NCBI GenBank assembly: GCA_003024785.1
Contig: PUQB01000167.1
Coordinates: 396,674 to 460,673, forward strand
Length of the DNA: 64,000 bases
Source: Selaginella tamariscina
Taxonomy: Eukaryota > Streptophyta > Lycopodiopsida > Selaginellales > Selaginellaceae
Reading direction: 5' to 3'
The stretch's first letter is position 1, and each line of letters starts with the position of its first letter. Below the pieces are notes generated by a model. That model saw nothing but the letters and a program-made list of their open reading frames with translations, did no database searches and had not been told where the DNA came from. Both the position numbers and the translations under genes were made by a program. Positions 19,900 to 31,529 of the stretch are shown here, one piece after another.

Positions 19900-22720
19900 G
19901 ACCCTGAAGTCGTCATGAAAGTGAGTGAGAGACAACACATCCCTGGAGCAGGAACAACCCAAGTACTGAAAACCCCAAGAGAAGGACGGAGGCCCCCAAC
20001 CATGGAACCCATAGAGGCGGTCCCTCTAGTAGTAGGCCCTCATTATTGCTGGATTCAACACTAGAAGGAGGATAAGGGGAGTGATTCCAAGGAGGAGCTC
20101 AACAATACCTACCAGCATTTCCATGCCAATGGGCAGTGGGCCTCATCGACTCCCTTTAGACTCACAAAGGCCTTAAACCGACTTGGAGAAGCAGTGGTGG
20201 TGTACAACAACCTGGATATCATGGGCTTAGCTAAGGAGCACGATGCCATAATAGCTAAGCTTACAAAAGGCCGCACAAAAGGAAGCCAAGGAATACAAGG
20301 AATTGCTCCTCCAAGGAGTCCAACAATGCCAGAGTTTTAATCCAAAGGGCCAACACGTGGCAACACGTGGCTACCAGGTGGCCATTCGGTGTCATCACCC
20401 TGTGTGAGCAACGCTAAATTTTCCAGAACAACCCCAACGACTCCTAAGGTTAGACTCTAATACCCAAGTGGACAGGAGACTTAAGGTTTAGCCTAAGTCT
20501 CCCTAGAATGTCTACCCCAGAACCCTTGAGAGATAACCCTAGTAAAAGACCTAGACAGGCTCATGCCCTAACCCCCATCAAGGAGACGTGTGTTCCACAC
20601 ATACCCCTGGACAGAGCTAAGGCATCGTCACTTACCCCTTGAGGAATCACCTCATCCGGGAGTACAACCCCTTTAAGGCGATAAGGGGTACCTGAACCAC
20701 GACTAACCCCTAAGGGTTTGAGTGGCCAAATTATACCCTAGACCTAGGGCTAGTACTTAGTGAGGACACAAGTGTGCGCTGTAGGCAGACATGAGTGTTT
20801 TGCTAAGCAAACTCCCTAAGGCTAGGTTTGGGATAACCTTAAGCACATGACCTTGTGAGTGCCTCACGAAAGGGCTCCTGCTAACATGTTTAGGTTGTTC
20901 AACCCTGAATTCGAAGGAGAACACTCCCCTAGCCAAGTGTGCCAAAGCACACCTAGTTATGAGACCTAACCTCCCTTGAGCGGATGCCCAAGGCTTAGCA
21001 CCCTAGTGCAAGCACAAGCATGTCTGTTTGCTAAAGTATCCAACCCCCTTGGCAACAAGCCCATGACATAACCCCAAAGGGGCGTGCCTCAGGTGTTGTA
21101 CCATGTGACATTTAGCCCAGTGTCACATCTTCATGTGACACTGCCTTTCCCGATGTGGGCTATCATGCCATAGCCCTTAGATTCAAGAGTTGCATCAAGT
21201 GCCATAAACATGGCTCCCAAATGCCAACTCTAGAACCCCTCAATTATCCCTCAAGACTCAGTAAGGAAACCTTGTCAATCAAGAACCCATGCCCACAGTT
21301 GGACAAGGACACGAACGTGCCCTGGTTAGCTGTGAGTGTTGCTCCTAGCTTGACATGGAAGAGGAGGCTGGAGATAAGCCTCAACCTCTGCTTTTTGGAA
21401 CGTGCATCCCGACAAGTCCTCCCATGCATGGATTCGCCAACGTTAAGGGTAAGCTACCCCGAAGGTGGGACGTACCCCTGTCGTCTGGAAGTTAGGGCGG
21501 TACAACAGAGGGTTATACCTTAATGACATAAGCTGAAGCTTGCACCGATAGAAGAGCAACAAACTCAGTCATGAACCCAAGAGCTCTCCTACATATACTC
21601 TACCTTATTTATGTGACGGAGCCCCCCCCTTCTTTCCTATATGTGTAAGTGGGCTGGCACTAAATGCCAACCCCTTAGTTAATGAGATGAGTTTGCACAC
21701 TAACCCCTACCTCTAAACCCTAACCAAGGGGGGGTGGAGGTTTTAGGGCGTGGGTTAGGGCAACCCTAGGGGTGTTTCTAACCCTATTTAATATGCCAAA
21801 CTCATCTTAATTAGGACGTCAAAATTGGGGGTGGGTTTTCTAGAAGGTAAGTGCTACCTTCGCTTAGAGTTTCTCGCGACATTTAAAGATAGCTGGCCAG
21901 ACTACCCTTAAACACCTAAGTGCACTAAGCGGGGCTGTTTCTCACTACATCTAGGGTCCGTCAACATAGTACAGTAAGTAACAATAGTCAATGTCCAAAG
22001 TAAAGGGTTGAGTCATAGTAAAAACTATGACAAACAATATGAGATTATAGAGTACGCAGAAGAGGCTTGGAGCCCACTAGTTATGGGCCTTGGTAAGCTA
22101 CATGAAAGGTATGATGGCCTCTAGAGGCTCCATGACCAACTCATGCATGACCGTGAGCATGCCCTAGCAGAGAAAGAGCGGCAAATCCACAAGCTTGTGA
22201 CAAGGATCGAACAAAGGGAGAGGGAGCTCATGGAAACACAAGAGAAGCTGGCAATAATTAGGGAGGAATGTACCAGCACACCACCCAACTCACAAAGCGA
22301 GAGTAGGAGTTGTTCGAGGCCAAGGCAAAACTCGCGACCGATCCACGCCAATAGAGCTATTGGTGATCATTTTGTTCTAGCAAAACAAGGGGGAGGAGCG
22401 TGCTTGAGTGGCTGAAGCCCAACATGACTAGCTATGAACCACCATCAAGGAGCTAGGGGAGCACACCCAACAACAGGCCCAACTGCTTGCAGTAAAGCAG
22501 CAAAAGCTACAACACTCGCTTGAGCAAATTCAGGAGTTGGAGGCCTAGCTGATAGAGACCCAGGAGCTGCAAGCAAGGTACGAGGCAAAGCTATAAGGAG
22601 CTACCAAATGACGAGATGCAACAATTTCCTCTTTGAAATTGAAGTTGGCCACAGTAGAGAACAAAGCTACCACCTATCTATCGCAAGCACTACGGAGTAA
22701 GCTAGGGAGAGAGAACACAT
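19900..22720 (+). pseudogene. Coiled-coil reading frame interrupted by a solo LTR
   Basis: Removing the solo LTR at 20327-22032 joins a plus-strand frame: KEAKEYKELLLQGVQQ on the left continues directly into YEIIEYAEEAWSPLVMGLGK on the right. It goes on as REHALAEKERQIHKLVTRIE, QRERELMETQEKLAIIREE and, after stops, QQKLQHSLEQIQELEA. The high content of E, K, Q and L in heptads predicts a long coiled coil. Upstream, about 20110-20260, a related frame reads FRLTKALNRLGEAVVVYNNL and DIMGLAKEHDAIIAKL. I do not recognise a family; a retroelement gag or an unknown structural protein are both possible. Several stops and frameshifts make it a pseudogene. Confidence 0.5.
20327..22032 (-). mobile_element. 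Solo LTR with 5-bp target duplication AACAA
   Basis: The reverse complement is a full family LTR: it starts TGCCAGAGTTTTAA (LTR end, one mutation) and ends gagtcatagtaaaaactatg aca (LTR start). It is flanked by AACAA at 20322-20326 and 22033-22037. Length 1706 bp, against 1.77 kb for the LTRs at the left of the window. It is the product of recombination between the two LTRs of an inserted element, inside the coiled-coil frame. Confidence 0.93.
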
Positions 22721-22729
22721 GACCCGAGG

Positions 22730-23370
22730 ATGTGCCAACAAGTAAGTTCGGGCATCTAGTTTGATGGTGGTTAACCACCATCAAACGTCCAACTGGTGTG
22801 AATGAGCAACAACCTAGAAAGGAGACGACGAACGGAGGAGTGGGGGACATACAACAGGTGTAGATCGATAGTGATAGTTGTCAAGCGGCACTGGTAGTAG
22901 ACTAGATTTGATTGTCTATACCAACTACCAAGGTACTAAGGACAACACGCATAAGGGAGGTGCATTATGTCAGTAAAATAGACCACAGCATAGGGCGGGC
23001 CCAATGGGGGAGTGCCACCTGTCATATGCCCAACCCACTATATAAGCAGGAAGGTAAACAATGGGTCGGGGTCCTTCTAGTCCGTCTTCTTGTTTGTATC
23101 TTGCTTCAACCATCTATGGGGAAAGGGCCACCTTGTATCTCTAAGAGGCAATATATACATCTTTTTGTCTACTGTTGCCATCCCCATCCTCCTTCCTTTC
23201 CTATTCTTGCCCCACTCTTGCAGGAACCTGCACTCTAGCAGAGGGGGAACTCCACTCCACTAGTAAATGGACCCTTGTAGTGTTCAGGTAGAGGCCACTA
23301 CTACTCCCAGCATCCCGAAGCAACAGTCGGACACCCTAGCCCAGAACCCTGAGATTAGGCGTTGGTAACA
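22730..23370. other. Non-coding stretch before transposon A
   Basis: No gene is recognised. It holds a perfect 26-bp palindrome at 22760-22785 (half-site TTTGATGGTGG, centre TTAA) and a TATA-like ctatataagcagg at 23038. The promoter-like element could belong to an LTR I cannot delimit. Confidence 0.5.
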
Positions 23371-23374
23371 ATGT

Positions 23375-23401
23375 ATGCACGTTGTAACTAAAGTGGGCAT
23401 G
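23375..23401 (+). repeat. Left terminal inverted repeat of A
   Basis: It begins ATGCACGTTGTAACTAAAG and ends TGGGCATG. The same sequence starts B (37064) and, with a G lost, D (63084). The right-end version has A for C at position 6 and A for G at position 19. Palindromic GAATATTC motifs follow within about 170 bp. Confidence 0.85.
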
Positions 23402-23663
23402 ATACGTGAAAATGGGAATATAAAATAAATTACTAATTAATACTTAAGTTTTAATTATTAATTAATCATTTAATTAATATGTAATTAAGCCTTAAATATT
23501 AATTAATTAATTAATTAATCCTTCAATAACCTTACTTAGTAAGGAATATTCCTAAAATATCTTAGAATATTCATATTATTCTAAAAATAGTTTACAATAA
23601 TGAAGAAATACTATCAAACATAATTACAAATGAAATCATTTTCTTATCAACATGTTAATTTTT

Positions 23664-26600
23664 TTATAAATACTTTCTTTCTATCATACAAAGAAATCTT
23701 TTCATTTTGTCTAAATCATCACTCTCCGGATTAATCAAATCATTTTGGTCAATATCTTGATGTTGTTGCCACCACTTAACACTCTCACGAATGCAATTGG
23801 GAGTTGCCATCCTTGTTAATACATAAGATGTGATAAGAGAAGGTCTGCATAAAGGCTCATCTAAAAACTGACGTTCCTTAAGAATAATATTATAAAGCGC
23901 CCGGTTGCTATCCTTCATTTTATAAAATTCAATATCACGAGAAAGAAAAGCTTCAGGAAATGTATGATACGGTGGATACTGCTCACAAAAATTTTCGAGA
24001 TTCTTCTTTCTGAGGCACGTATCCAAGTAGTTCACTAGCTCATCCATGATATCGGTATCAGAATATGGATCGAAAGTGATTGGATGAATACAAGCAATGT
24101 TTTGGTTGAGCATAGCCTTCTGAGGAGAGTCGTCTACTACTAATCTGTGCATTCTTCATTATCCTTAAGCGACTGATCTCCCCATGAGTCCCAATTATTC
24201 TTTCATTCTTGAAGAAGTATGGCTTGCTTTCCTTTCTTATATTGTGAAATTCGAGAGGTTTATACACATTCGCTGGTCAAAAATCCAATCTTTACGAATC
24301 ACCTCTTCTGCAACACTACAATGTTTCTTAAGTAAATTCAACAGCGGTGTTAAGTTATGAATCTGCATGCATGACCAAATCCCCACAAGCGCACCCATCT
24401 CCTTAAGCTTTTGAAAGAGACGATCCAACCCTGGACGAAAAATAATATCATATCGAAATTTACCATGACAAGGAATGAAATCTCCTTGTTTGATTTCTTT
24501 TTTTATCCTCGGGCCTTTGTCGATGAAGCAGAACACCATTGACATCCAACAACACAATATGGCCATGAGTAACATGAGATAGCGTTGCCTCTTGAATACT
24601 TTGCAAATCACTTGTTTGCTCCCTTTCACATTTATCCGTTGCCACTATCTCGTTGCCTATCCCTTCATCATTTAATTGTACATCATCCTTACAAGATTCA
24701 GATATTGCATGCGCTGAAGAAATTGATTTCGGAATGAAGCCAATAAAAATGATGATGAAGTGGCCCCCATGGTAACGATGTTTTGAGCTGCATTATTATC
24801 CATTTCCTGCATGAACTCTGTCATTCTGACATGTGGCACAAGAAATTGTCGCCAAACCCCTCTCTTACCTCATGGCAATGCTGAAAATCCATGTTCTCAA
24901 TTATTTCATTACATCTGCAAAATGATAATTAGCTGACCTTAAAATTATCAAGGTATATTATTTACCTTGTTAATGTGTGACCCATGTTTGAACTAAAAGC
25001 TTCATTAATCCTTGAGAATTTATTTTCTGTACAAATATAAAAGAAATATACAAAAATGCCTTATGTTACACTCATTTACAACTATTCATCACTCTATCAA
25101 TTCATTATCAATTCTTCTTCGCTATTACCTTCTGAGTGAGGCGAAGAAGGTCTAAGCCGCTTGTGAGATGGTTCAAGATCTTCTGCATCTTCTATTGATG
25201 TTTCCATGGGTCCTGGAGTGTGCGAATGTTCTGTACTCCTCGAGATAACTTCCGGTCTAATATCTGATTGAAGTTCGTTCTCAGACTCCGAGATTGAACC
25301 AGATTCACCTTCAGAGCTATCGCACTTATCTGGAGGGAACTTTCTCAAATACGCCTTTATGGATCGTTGGGGTACTCAGTTGAGACCCAATCTATCCACT
25401 TGTTCAGGTCCTCAACCATGGTCTTATCCTTTTCAACGGCAAACACACATGTATGCCGAAGGTAACACTCCTTCAAGACGGACCCCCTAGTGCAGTAGTC
25501 AAAAACCCACGCATCACTGTGAGGACCCCTGATCAAGTTGACGATGCTCCGTGCCGCTTGACTTGTAATGTTTGGATAACGTACATTGCCGAATACGTCA
25601 CTCATACCTATCGGTGTATCGGATGGAGGTTCAGGGCCGTTGGAGTGCAAACAGATGCCTGGCCAGTCATTTGGAAGCTTGAAATTGTTTGGCGCATTCC
25701 TAACAACCAAGTGAACAACGTATCAATGCACTTGGGATTAGCATCGTTCATATAAAATCCTGTCCAACGATGTCTATTCTTCTTGGCGAAGGCGAAGGCA
25801 AAAGTATCGGTGACATGAGCAAGAATCAAGAAATAAATACCTGAAAAAGTAGGTATCAGTGAAGAGCGCAAGCATGAATTCAATAATAAATACCTTCTAT
25901 GTATATGCTTGCACGGCTAAGTTTCTCCACCAGATCCTCTAGTGCCCTATCTGTCGAAAGATTTTTTGACACCCGCCGATCCATCACGAACAATTGAAAC
26001 GGTTTCCTACAAGCAGTGATGTTACCCCATAAAGTCTCCGAATCTAACAACAAACATCTGTAGGGCTTGTCGTGATTCGTAGCATCCTCCTTTATAAGGT
26101 TCAATTCGGTTCTCCGCTGCTGAAGGACTGCCATAAGAGAAGGCGTCATCCCAATGTTCTCCTTTTTGGCGTTGGCGTGCAATAGATTCTTGCCAGATCT
26201 TCCGATTGGTTCACCCATTCGACAAGCATATCATCGTTCGTCACATGCAAATATTTGCTACCTCTTCATATGTTGAAGTCGAGGTCCAACCCAGTTTGTG
26301 GCAGTGTATTCCCAACCACTCCTTGAAATGCCTGACCGTCTTCAACTCCATTGCCTTGAGATGAAAAGGAGAGGTTGGGCTGCTGTTATTAATTTGTAGT
26401 TTGCCATCGATCACCAAATCAGCCAAGACTTCCATCTCCTCCATCGTTGTTCCATTTAAAGGCTTCAACCATGTGAGCTTGAAATCGTTGTCTACATCCT
26501 TTGTAGATTGAACAGACTTAGCCTTCGGCGTCTTACTGGGTTTCTTTGCAGACTTTTCTGAGGGCTCCCCTTCACTTGTCTGCTTCTTCTTCAGTGTTCC

Positions 26601-28194
26601 TTTTGAAAAGGATTCCATAATCCCCAACCATTTGGCAAAGATCCTATCTTCGGGGCAAGAAATCAACATCATCAGAAAGGATGTTTCCTTCCCGCCCACC
26701 TGGGCAAAATCAACTGCTGCAATTTCTTCAACTCTCTGAGGAAAAAGACAGATTAATATACCGGCGAGATAAATCCCGCCCAAACAATTTGCTTACCCGG
26801 TATTCCGCAGATTGTGTATTCCCTGCGGTAGCTCTTTGTGGTCGCTGAAGAGATTCCCACACGGCTCGCGTGTGTTTAAACTTCTCCCATATTTTGCTGT
26901 TGTAGTGGTTGGTGTCGGCAGCGTCCCATTCCGCCGATAACTTATGGTACTGCTCGATTGTGAGATTCGGCTTAGCTAAAAACGCCGATCTTTTTGTCAG
27001 CTTCTCACGGGTATGCTCGGAAAGTTTTGTTGCCATCGTTCCTTTGTTGTGTTCTCGAGAAGTCGTTGGGCTGCCGTTATTGTGTGCTGGCCACTAATGA
27101 TGTAGTACTTGATAGATTTTTATTCTCCGTCTGAATCTTCATGAGTTGTTCTGGTGTTGTGATCCAGACTTTGTCAGCGCCCTTCCTTCTTTCATAGTAT
27201 GGACACAAAACAGCATTATGTGGAACGGTATAAGAATTGTCGTCCTTCATCTTCTCCATGAGCTCAGCTACACGTTCCTGGTTGAGTGGCCTGTAATTGA
27301 AGTTTGGGTTGACGCTGCAATATTTAACCCTACAAGGATAAATCTTATCATCCAACATCATTTCCTTGTGACTTATTGCAGCATGAGATGCCACAGGTGC
27401 AGCTGACAAAACGATTGATGATTTTCTTTTGCGATCCGAATCAACATGTGTGATCCCCGACTGCAGCTGTTCTAGTGTTCTCGGCACACTCTTCCAGCTC
27501 CCGAAGCTCCTAAGCAAATTGAACGTGATCTGTAGAGAACCTGAGACCGAGCCACCCTCTCAATCTCCTTATGATGTCGCTGTGTTCTTCTTCAATGTGA
27601 AGAGGGAAGATTGCTCCACTTGCTGATTTTCTGTATTGTGAAGCAATATCTCCTGACAATACACCTACTCGATGAGTCTGAAGATCTTCGAAGTAGACAT
27701 CCAGATGGATCCCCTCCATAGATGGGCTTTCGTTGAGTTGAAGAAGAACTCCAAGGTCAACATCATTAGTGAACACGTGAACGTCATTATCCACAAGTCG
27801 ACAAAACCACCCGAAATTAATGTTGTAACTGACGACCTCTGGATCCGAGAACGTGACATTGGATGGAACAAGGCATATGTGTCGAGCATCGTCCAATCTG
27901 GGTTCGCAGCCTGCTTTCGGGTGCTTGACTAGCGAATCTACTTTCCATTGTTTTGCTTGTCCATGAGATGTGACAGAGGTTAATTTGACAGCAGCCATGG
28001 TTGCTCCAATGCGCTTCCCATTTATCTTAAAATATGGCCAAGTTGATTCCAGAATCCCCCTGCCCATCTCTTCTCCTGCTCTTGTCTTTAATGTCACCTC
28101 AATTCCACATCTGAATACAAAAATGATTAGTTCAAGTATCCGAGTATAACAGATTTTATTTTAATTCTTACCCAGAATTTGACGACGACTCCAT
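23664..28194 (-). pseudogene. Transposon A leftward gene: Tnp1-like, ParB-like, methyltransferase-like and FCP1-like phosphatase domains
   Basis: I read six minus-strand exons: from ATG 28194 to 28172, 28110-26797, 26735-25894, 25840-25129, 25026-24966 and 24914-23664, with GT-AG introns of 51-102 bp; about 1,400 codons if unbroken. Order: (1) an N-terminal segment with GRGILES and INGKRIGATMAAVKL, resembling the Tnp1/En-Spm accessory domain; (2) a ParB/sulfiredoxin-like domain, NYRPLNQERVAELMEKMKDD then SGQHTITAAQRL (intact in copy B); (3) a segment ending VFDYCTRGSVLKEC and VFAVEKD, like motif I of N6/N4 DNA methyltransferases, but with DSETLWG where the catalytic DPPY/W is expected; (4) an FCP1/NIF HAD phosphatase-like domain with DVNGVLLH (24527-24550), RPGLDRLFQKLKEMGALVGI and VVDDSPQ. 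Frameshifts at different places from copy B interrupt A. The join of (3) to (4) by the 25027-25128 intron is inferred; without it, a stop after EEELIMN (25097) would separate two genes. Confidence 0.6.
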
Positions 28195-28336
28195 ACTAAT
28201 GACTCGATCTCCTTGTTTGATCAAATCGTCCTTCTGCAAAATAATACACTATGAATACAAATTATATAAAAACGCACACACACTTGTATAAACCCGAATA
28301 TACAAAAATAATACACAGAGAGAAGTAGACGTAATT

Positions 28337-28422
28337 AACTGTCCGAAGCTCACATTTGTGTTAGTGCAAAAGAAAGATAACATTTCGTTTTAGAACCACC
28401 ACAAATGTGAGCTCTGGACAGT
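28337..28422. other. Stem-loop upstream of the leftward gene (copy A)
   Basis: AACTGTCCGAAGCTCACATT (28337) continuing to TTGTG pairs with a near-perfect inverted copy at 28399-28422: a 24-bp stem with a loop of about 38 bases. It lies in the presumed leader of the leftward gene and is conserved in copy B (42042-42127). Confidence 0.75.
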
Positions 28423-28531
28423 TTTACATAGATTCCTAGCTTTTACTCGAAATATTATGATAAGATGATAAAAGTAAATAAAATGAGATATGCAACTTAT
28501 ATATACTAATACACATATATATTCACATGGA

Positions 28532-30088
28532 AGGTGCGGCGGGATTAATCTCGCCACCCCTTCAATGCCTCCTGAAAGAGTGGGCGGGATTAATCTCGCC
28601 ACCTTTCTGGAGGCCTTGAACGGGAGTGCGGAATTAATCTTGCCACCCTTCTCGGTCTCAGAGAGAACTGGGCAGGATTTATTTCTCACACCCCTTCAGT
28701 GACTCCAGAAAGGAGGCGGGATTAATCTCGCCCACCATGTAAGGGATGGTTAAATGAATTTCCACCCTTCCCAGTTCCTCCATTGGTATGTTGTAAACCT
28801 TCTACGTCTCAGACAGAAACGTTTGGGATTGGTCCACTCACCAATGGAGAAAAAGGAAGGGTGGCGGATTCATTCTCCAACAGGCATTGAAGACTCGGCG
28901 GGATTAATCCCGCCGCCCAGGGCCTTCACTCGGTCCCTATGCGGCGGGATTAATCCCGCCGGACGCCAATTCCCTGCGCGGAATCGGGCGGGATTAATCC
29001 CGCCGCCTAGGCACTTCAGGCAGGCCAATGGCGGCGGATAAATCCCGCCCGATTCCGCACAGGGAATTGGCGTCCGGCGGGATTAATCCGCGCCTAGGCC
29101 TTCAGGCAGGCCAATGGCGGCGGGATAAATCCCGCCGATTCGCGCAGGGAATGGCGTCGCGGGATTAATCCCGCCTCCCAGGCCCTTCACTCGGGCCTTA
29201 GTCGGCGGGATTAATCCCACCGAACGGCAATGCCCTGTGCAAAATCTTGCGGGATTAATCCCGCCACCTAGGCCCTTCAGGCAGGCCAATGGCGGCGGGA
29301 TAAATCCCGCCCGATTCCGCGCAGGCATGCGTACGCAGCGGGATTAATCCCGCCCACCATGTAAGGGATGGTGAAATTAATCCCACCACCCTTCTCAGTT
29401 CCCTCCATTGGTATTTTGTAAACCTTCTCCGTCTCAGACAGAGTTAGTCATGATTGATTCAACATACCAATGGAGGAAAAACAGAAGGTGACGGGATTAA
29501 TCCCGTCACCGGGTAATGAAGGTTCGGAGAGACTAATCCCGCCGCCCTCTCGTAAATCATGCGCTCAACATATATATTGGATGCGGCATTTTGAACAGGG
29601 ATGGGTGGGGGCGGGATTAATCCGCCGCTTATATCCTGCGGAAGTGCCTGAGCGGCGGGATTAATCCCGCCGCCCTCCGCGAAGGGCATGAGCGTGGGGC
29701 CGGATTAATCCCGCCGTTCATGTCCTGCGTGAATTCCCTGGGCGGCGGGATTAATCCCGCTGCCTTACGTGCAGGACATGTCATGCAGGCTCTTCGGTTA
29801 GCCTTCCATGCAGGATCTTTTATGCAGGCTCTTCGGTTAGCCTCATGAGCGGCGGGATTAATCCGCCGCCCATCCCGTAATGCCCTGCGCGGAATCCGGC
29901 GGGATTAATCCCGCCCATTAGGGCCTTCACACAGGCCATTGCCGGCAAGATAAATCCCGCCGCATTCCGCGCAGGGCATGAGTGAGCGGCGGATTAATCC
30001 CGCCGCTCTTTGGTTTGTCCTAGAGCGGCGGGATTAATCTCGCCGCCATGGCCTCAACCATATAGCGGCGGGATTAATCCCGCCGCTC
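28532..30088. repeat. Palindrome array 1 of transposon A
   Basis: I count about 27 copies of GGCGGGATTAATCCCGCC and close variants (GGCGGGATAAATCCCGCC, one-base deletions, ...ATCTCGCC) spaced mostly 40-60 bp apart. Perfect copies lie for example at 28897-28914, 28943-28960 and 28987-29004. Spacers share phrases such as cccttcactcgg and aggcaggccaatgg. Two long imperfect hairpins (around 28750-28880 and 29380-29510) are embedded. The array sits between the 5' ends of the two divergent genes. Frames here translate to GGINPA/GLIPPP strings and are not genes. Confidence 0.92.
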
Positions 30089-30089
30089 G

Positions 30090-30163
30090 AGGGGCTTAGC
30101 GTGTGTGCGAGAGTAAAATTAATAAATAAAAAAATTATACAGATAAAACACACACAATATATA

Positions 30164-30219
<56 letters not shown>

Positions 30220-30857
30220 ATGTGTATGTATGTATGTATAGGAGTGTACGTGTGTGTGCAAGAGATAGATAAATAAATAAATTATACAGTACTGGTACAC
30301 ATAATATATGTGTGTACATAGGTATATATATGTGTGTATATGTATATCGTGTGTATGCGTGTGAGCGAAACAAATAAAATCATACAGATAAACAAACACA
30401 CACACACATATATATACACAGGAGTGTGCGTGTGTGTGCGAAAGATAAAACTAATAAATAAATAAAATTATACAGATAAACACACAATATATATGTGTGT
30501 ATATAGATATATAATCCATAGAGAAAGAGAGAGAGTCTGTGAATATATAAGCATATATATAAACTAGTGTTGTATGTATGTAATATGTATATAGGTAATA
30601 TATATGTGTATATGTATATTGTGTGTATGCGTGTGTGAGTGAAACAAATAAATCATACAGATAAACAAACACACACATACACACATATACATACACAGGA
30701 GTGTGCGTGTGTGTGCGAGAGATAAAACTAATAAATAAATAAAATTATACAGATAAACACACACATATATATATGTGTGTATATAGATATATAACCCATA
30801 TGAATATATAAGCATATATAAACTAGTGTTGTATACTATTTGTTAATATGCATTGAT

Positions 30858-30907
<50 letters not shown>

Positions 30908-31200
30908 GTAGTGCGTGTGTGTGGGAGAGATAGATCAATAAAAAAAAATTTACAGATACTGGTACACATAATATATGTATGTATATAGGTATATATATAT
31001 ATATGTGTATATGTATATTGTGTGTATGCGTGTGTGAGCGAAACATAAAATCATACAGATAAACAAACACACACCCACACACACATATACATACACAGGA
31101 GTGTGCGTGTGTGTGCAAGAGATAAAACTAATAAATAAATTTATACGCACACTCCTATACATATATATACATACACACACACAACACAACACACATCTCA
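30090..31200. repeat. TG/TA-rich block of transposon A
   Basis: (TG)n, (TA)n and mixed repeats arranged in about six diverged units of 150-300 bp. Each carries the phrase ggagtgtgcgtgtgtgtgcg followed by agataaaactaataaataaa. Strings of I, Y, H and T in translated frames are artefacts. Confidence 0.88.
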
Positions 31201-31529
31201 CCTGTGTGCACAGCCGCCGCCGATTTCACAGTATAAGAATATACCTAAAAAAGGAATTAAATATATATATTAACCCTAATAGAATATTCCTTCTGAGAAT
31301 ATACTTAAACCCTAAAAAGAATAAAATATAGATTTGCCCTAAACGAATATTCTTTCATTATATTATTAGCGTGTGCGTGTGCGTGAGTGTATCACATACA
31401 CCCCAAAATATAAATCATGCAGGGATTTAACATGTGTGTGTCCATGAGAGTGTTAAAGTGTCATCTGTATCAATACATACATACACATTGCATATATTAA
31501 TACACATAATATACAGACATACATACATA

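Noticed and set aside
24058-26218. Plus- and minus-strand overlapping frames in the transposon genes as extra genes
   Set aside because: They are shadows of the spliced leftward gene or shifted pieces of it caused by indels.
28754-29689. Open frames with repeated GGINPA and GLIPPP peptides
   Set aside because: These are simply translations of the GGCGGGATTAATCCCGCC repeats in different frames on both strands.
28532-30088. CRISPR-like array (short repeats with spacers)
   Set aside because: The repeats are self-complementary, vary in sequence and spacing, and lie in a eukaryotic transposon without cas genes.
30034-31201. Open frames rich in Tyr, Ile, His and Thr, some looking like membrane proteins
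   Set aside because: They translate TG/TA microsatellites; the same frames recur at 43475-44728.
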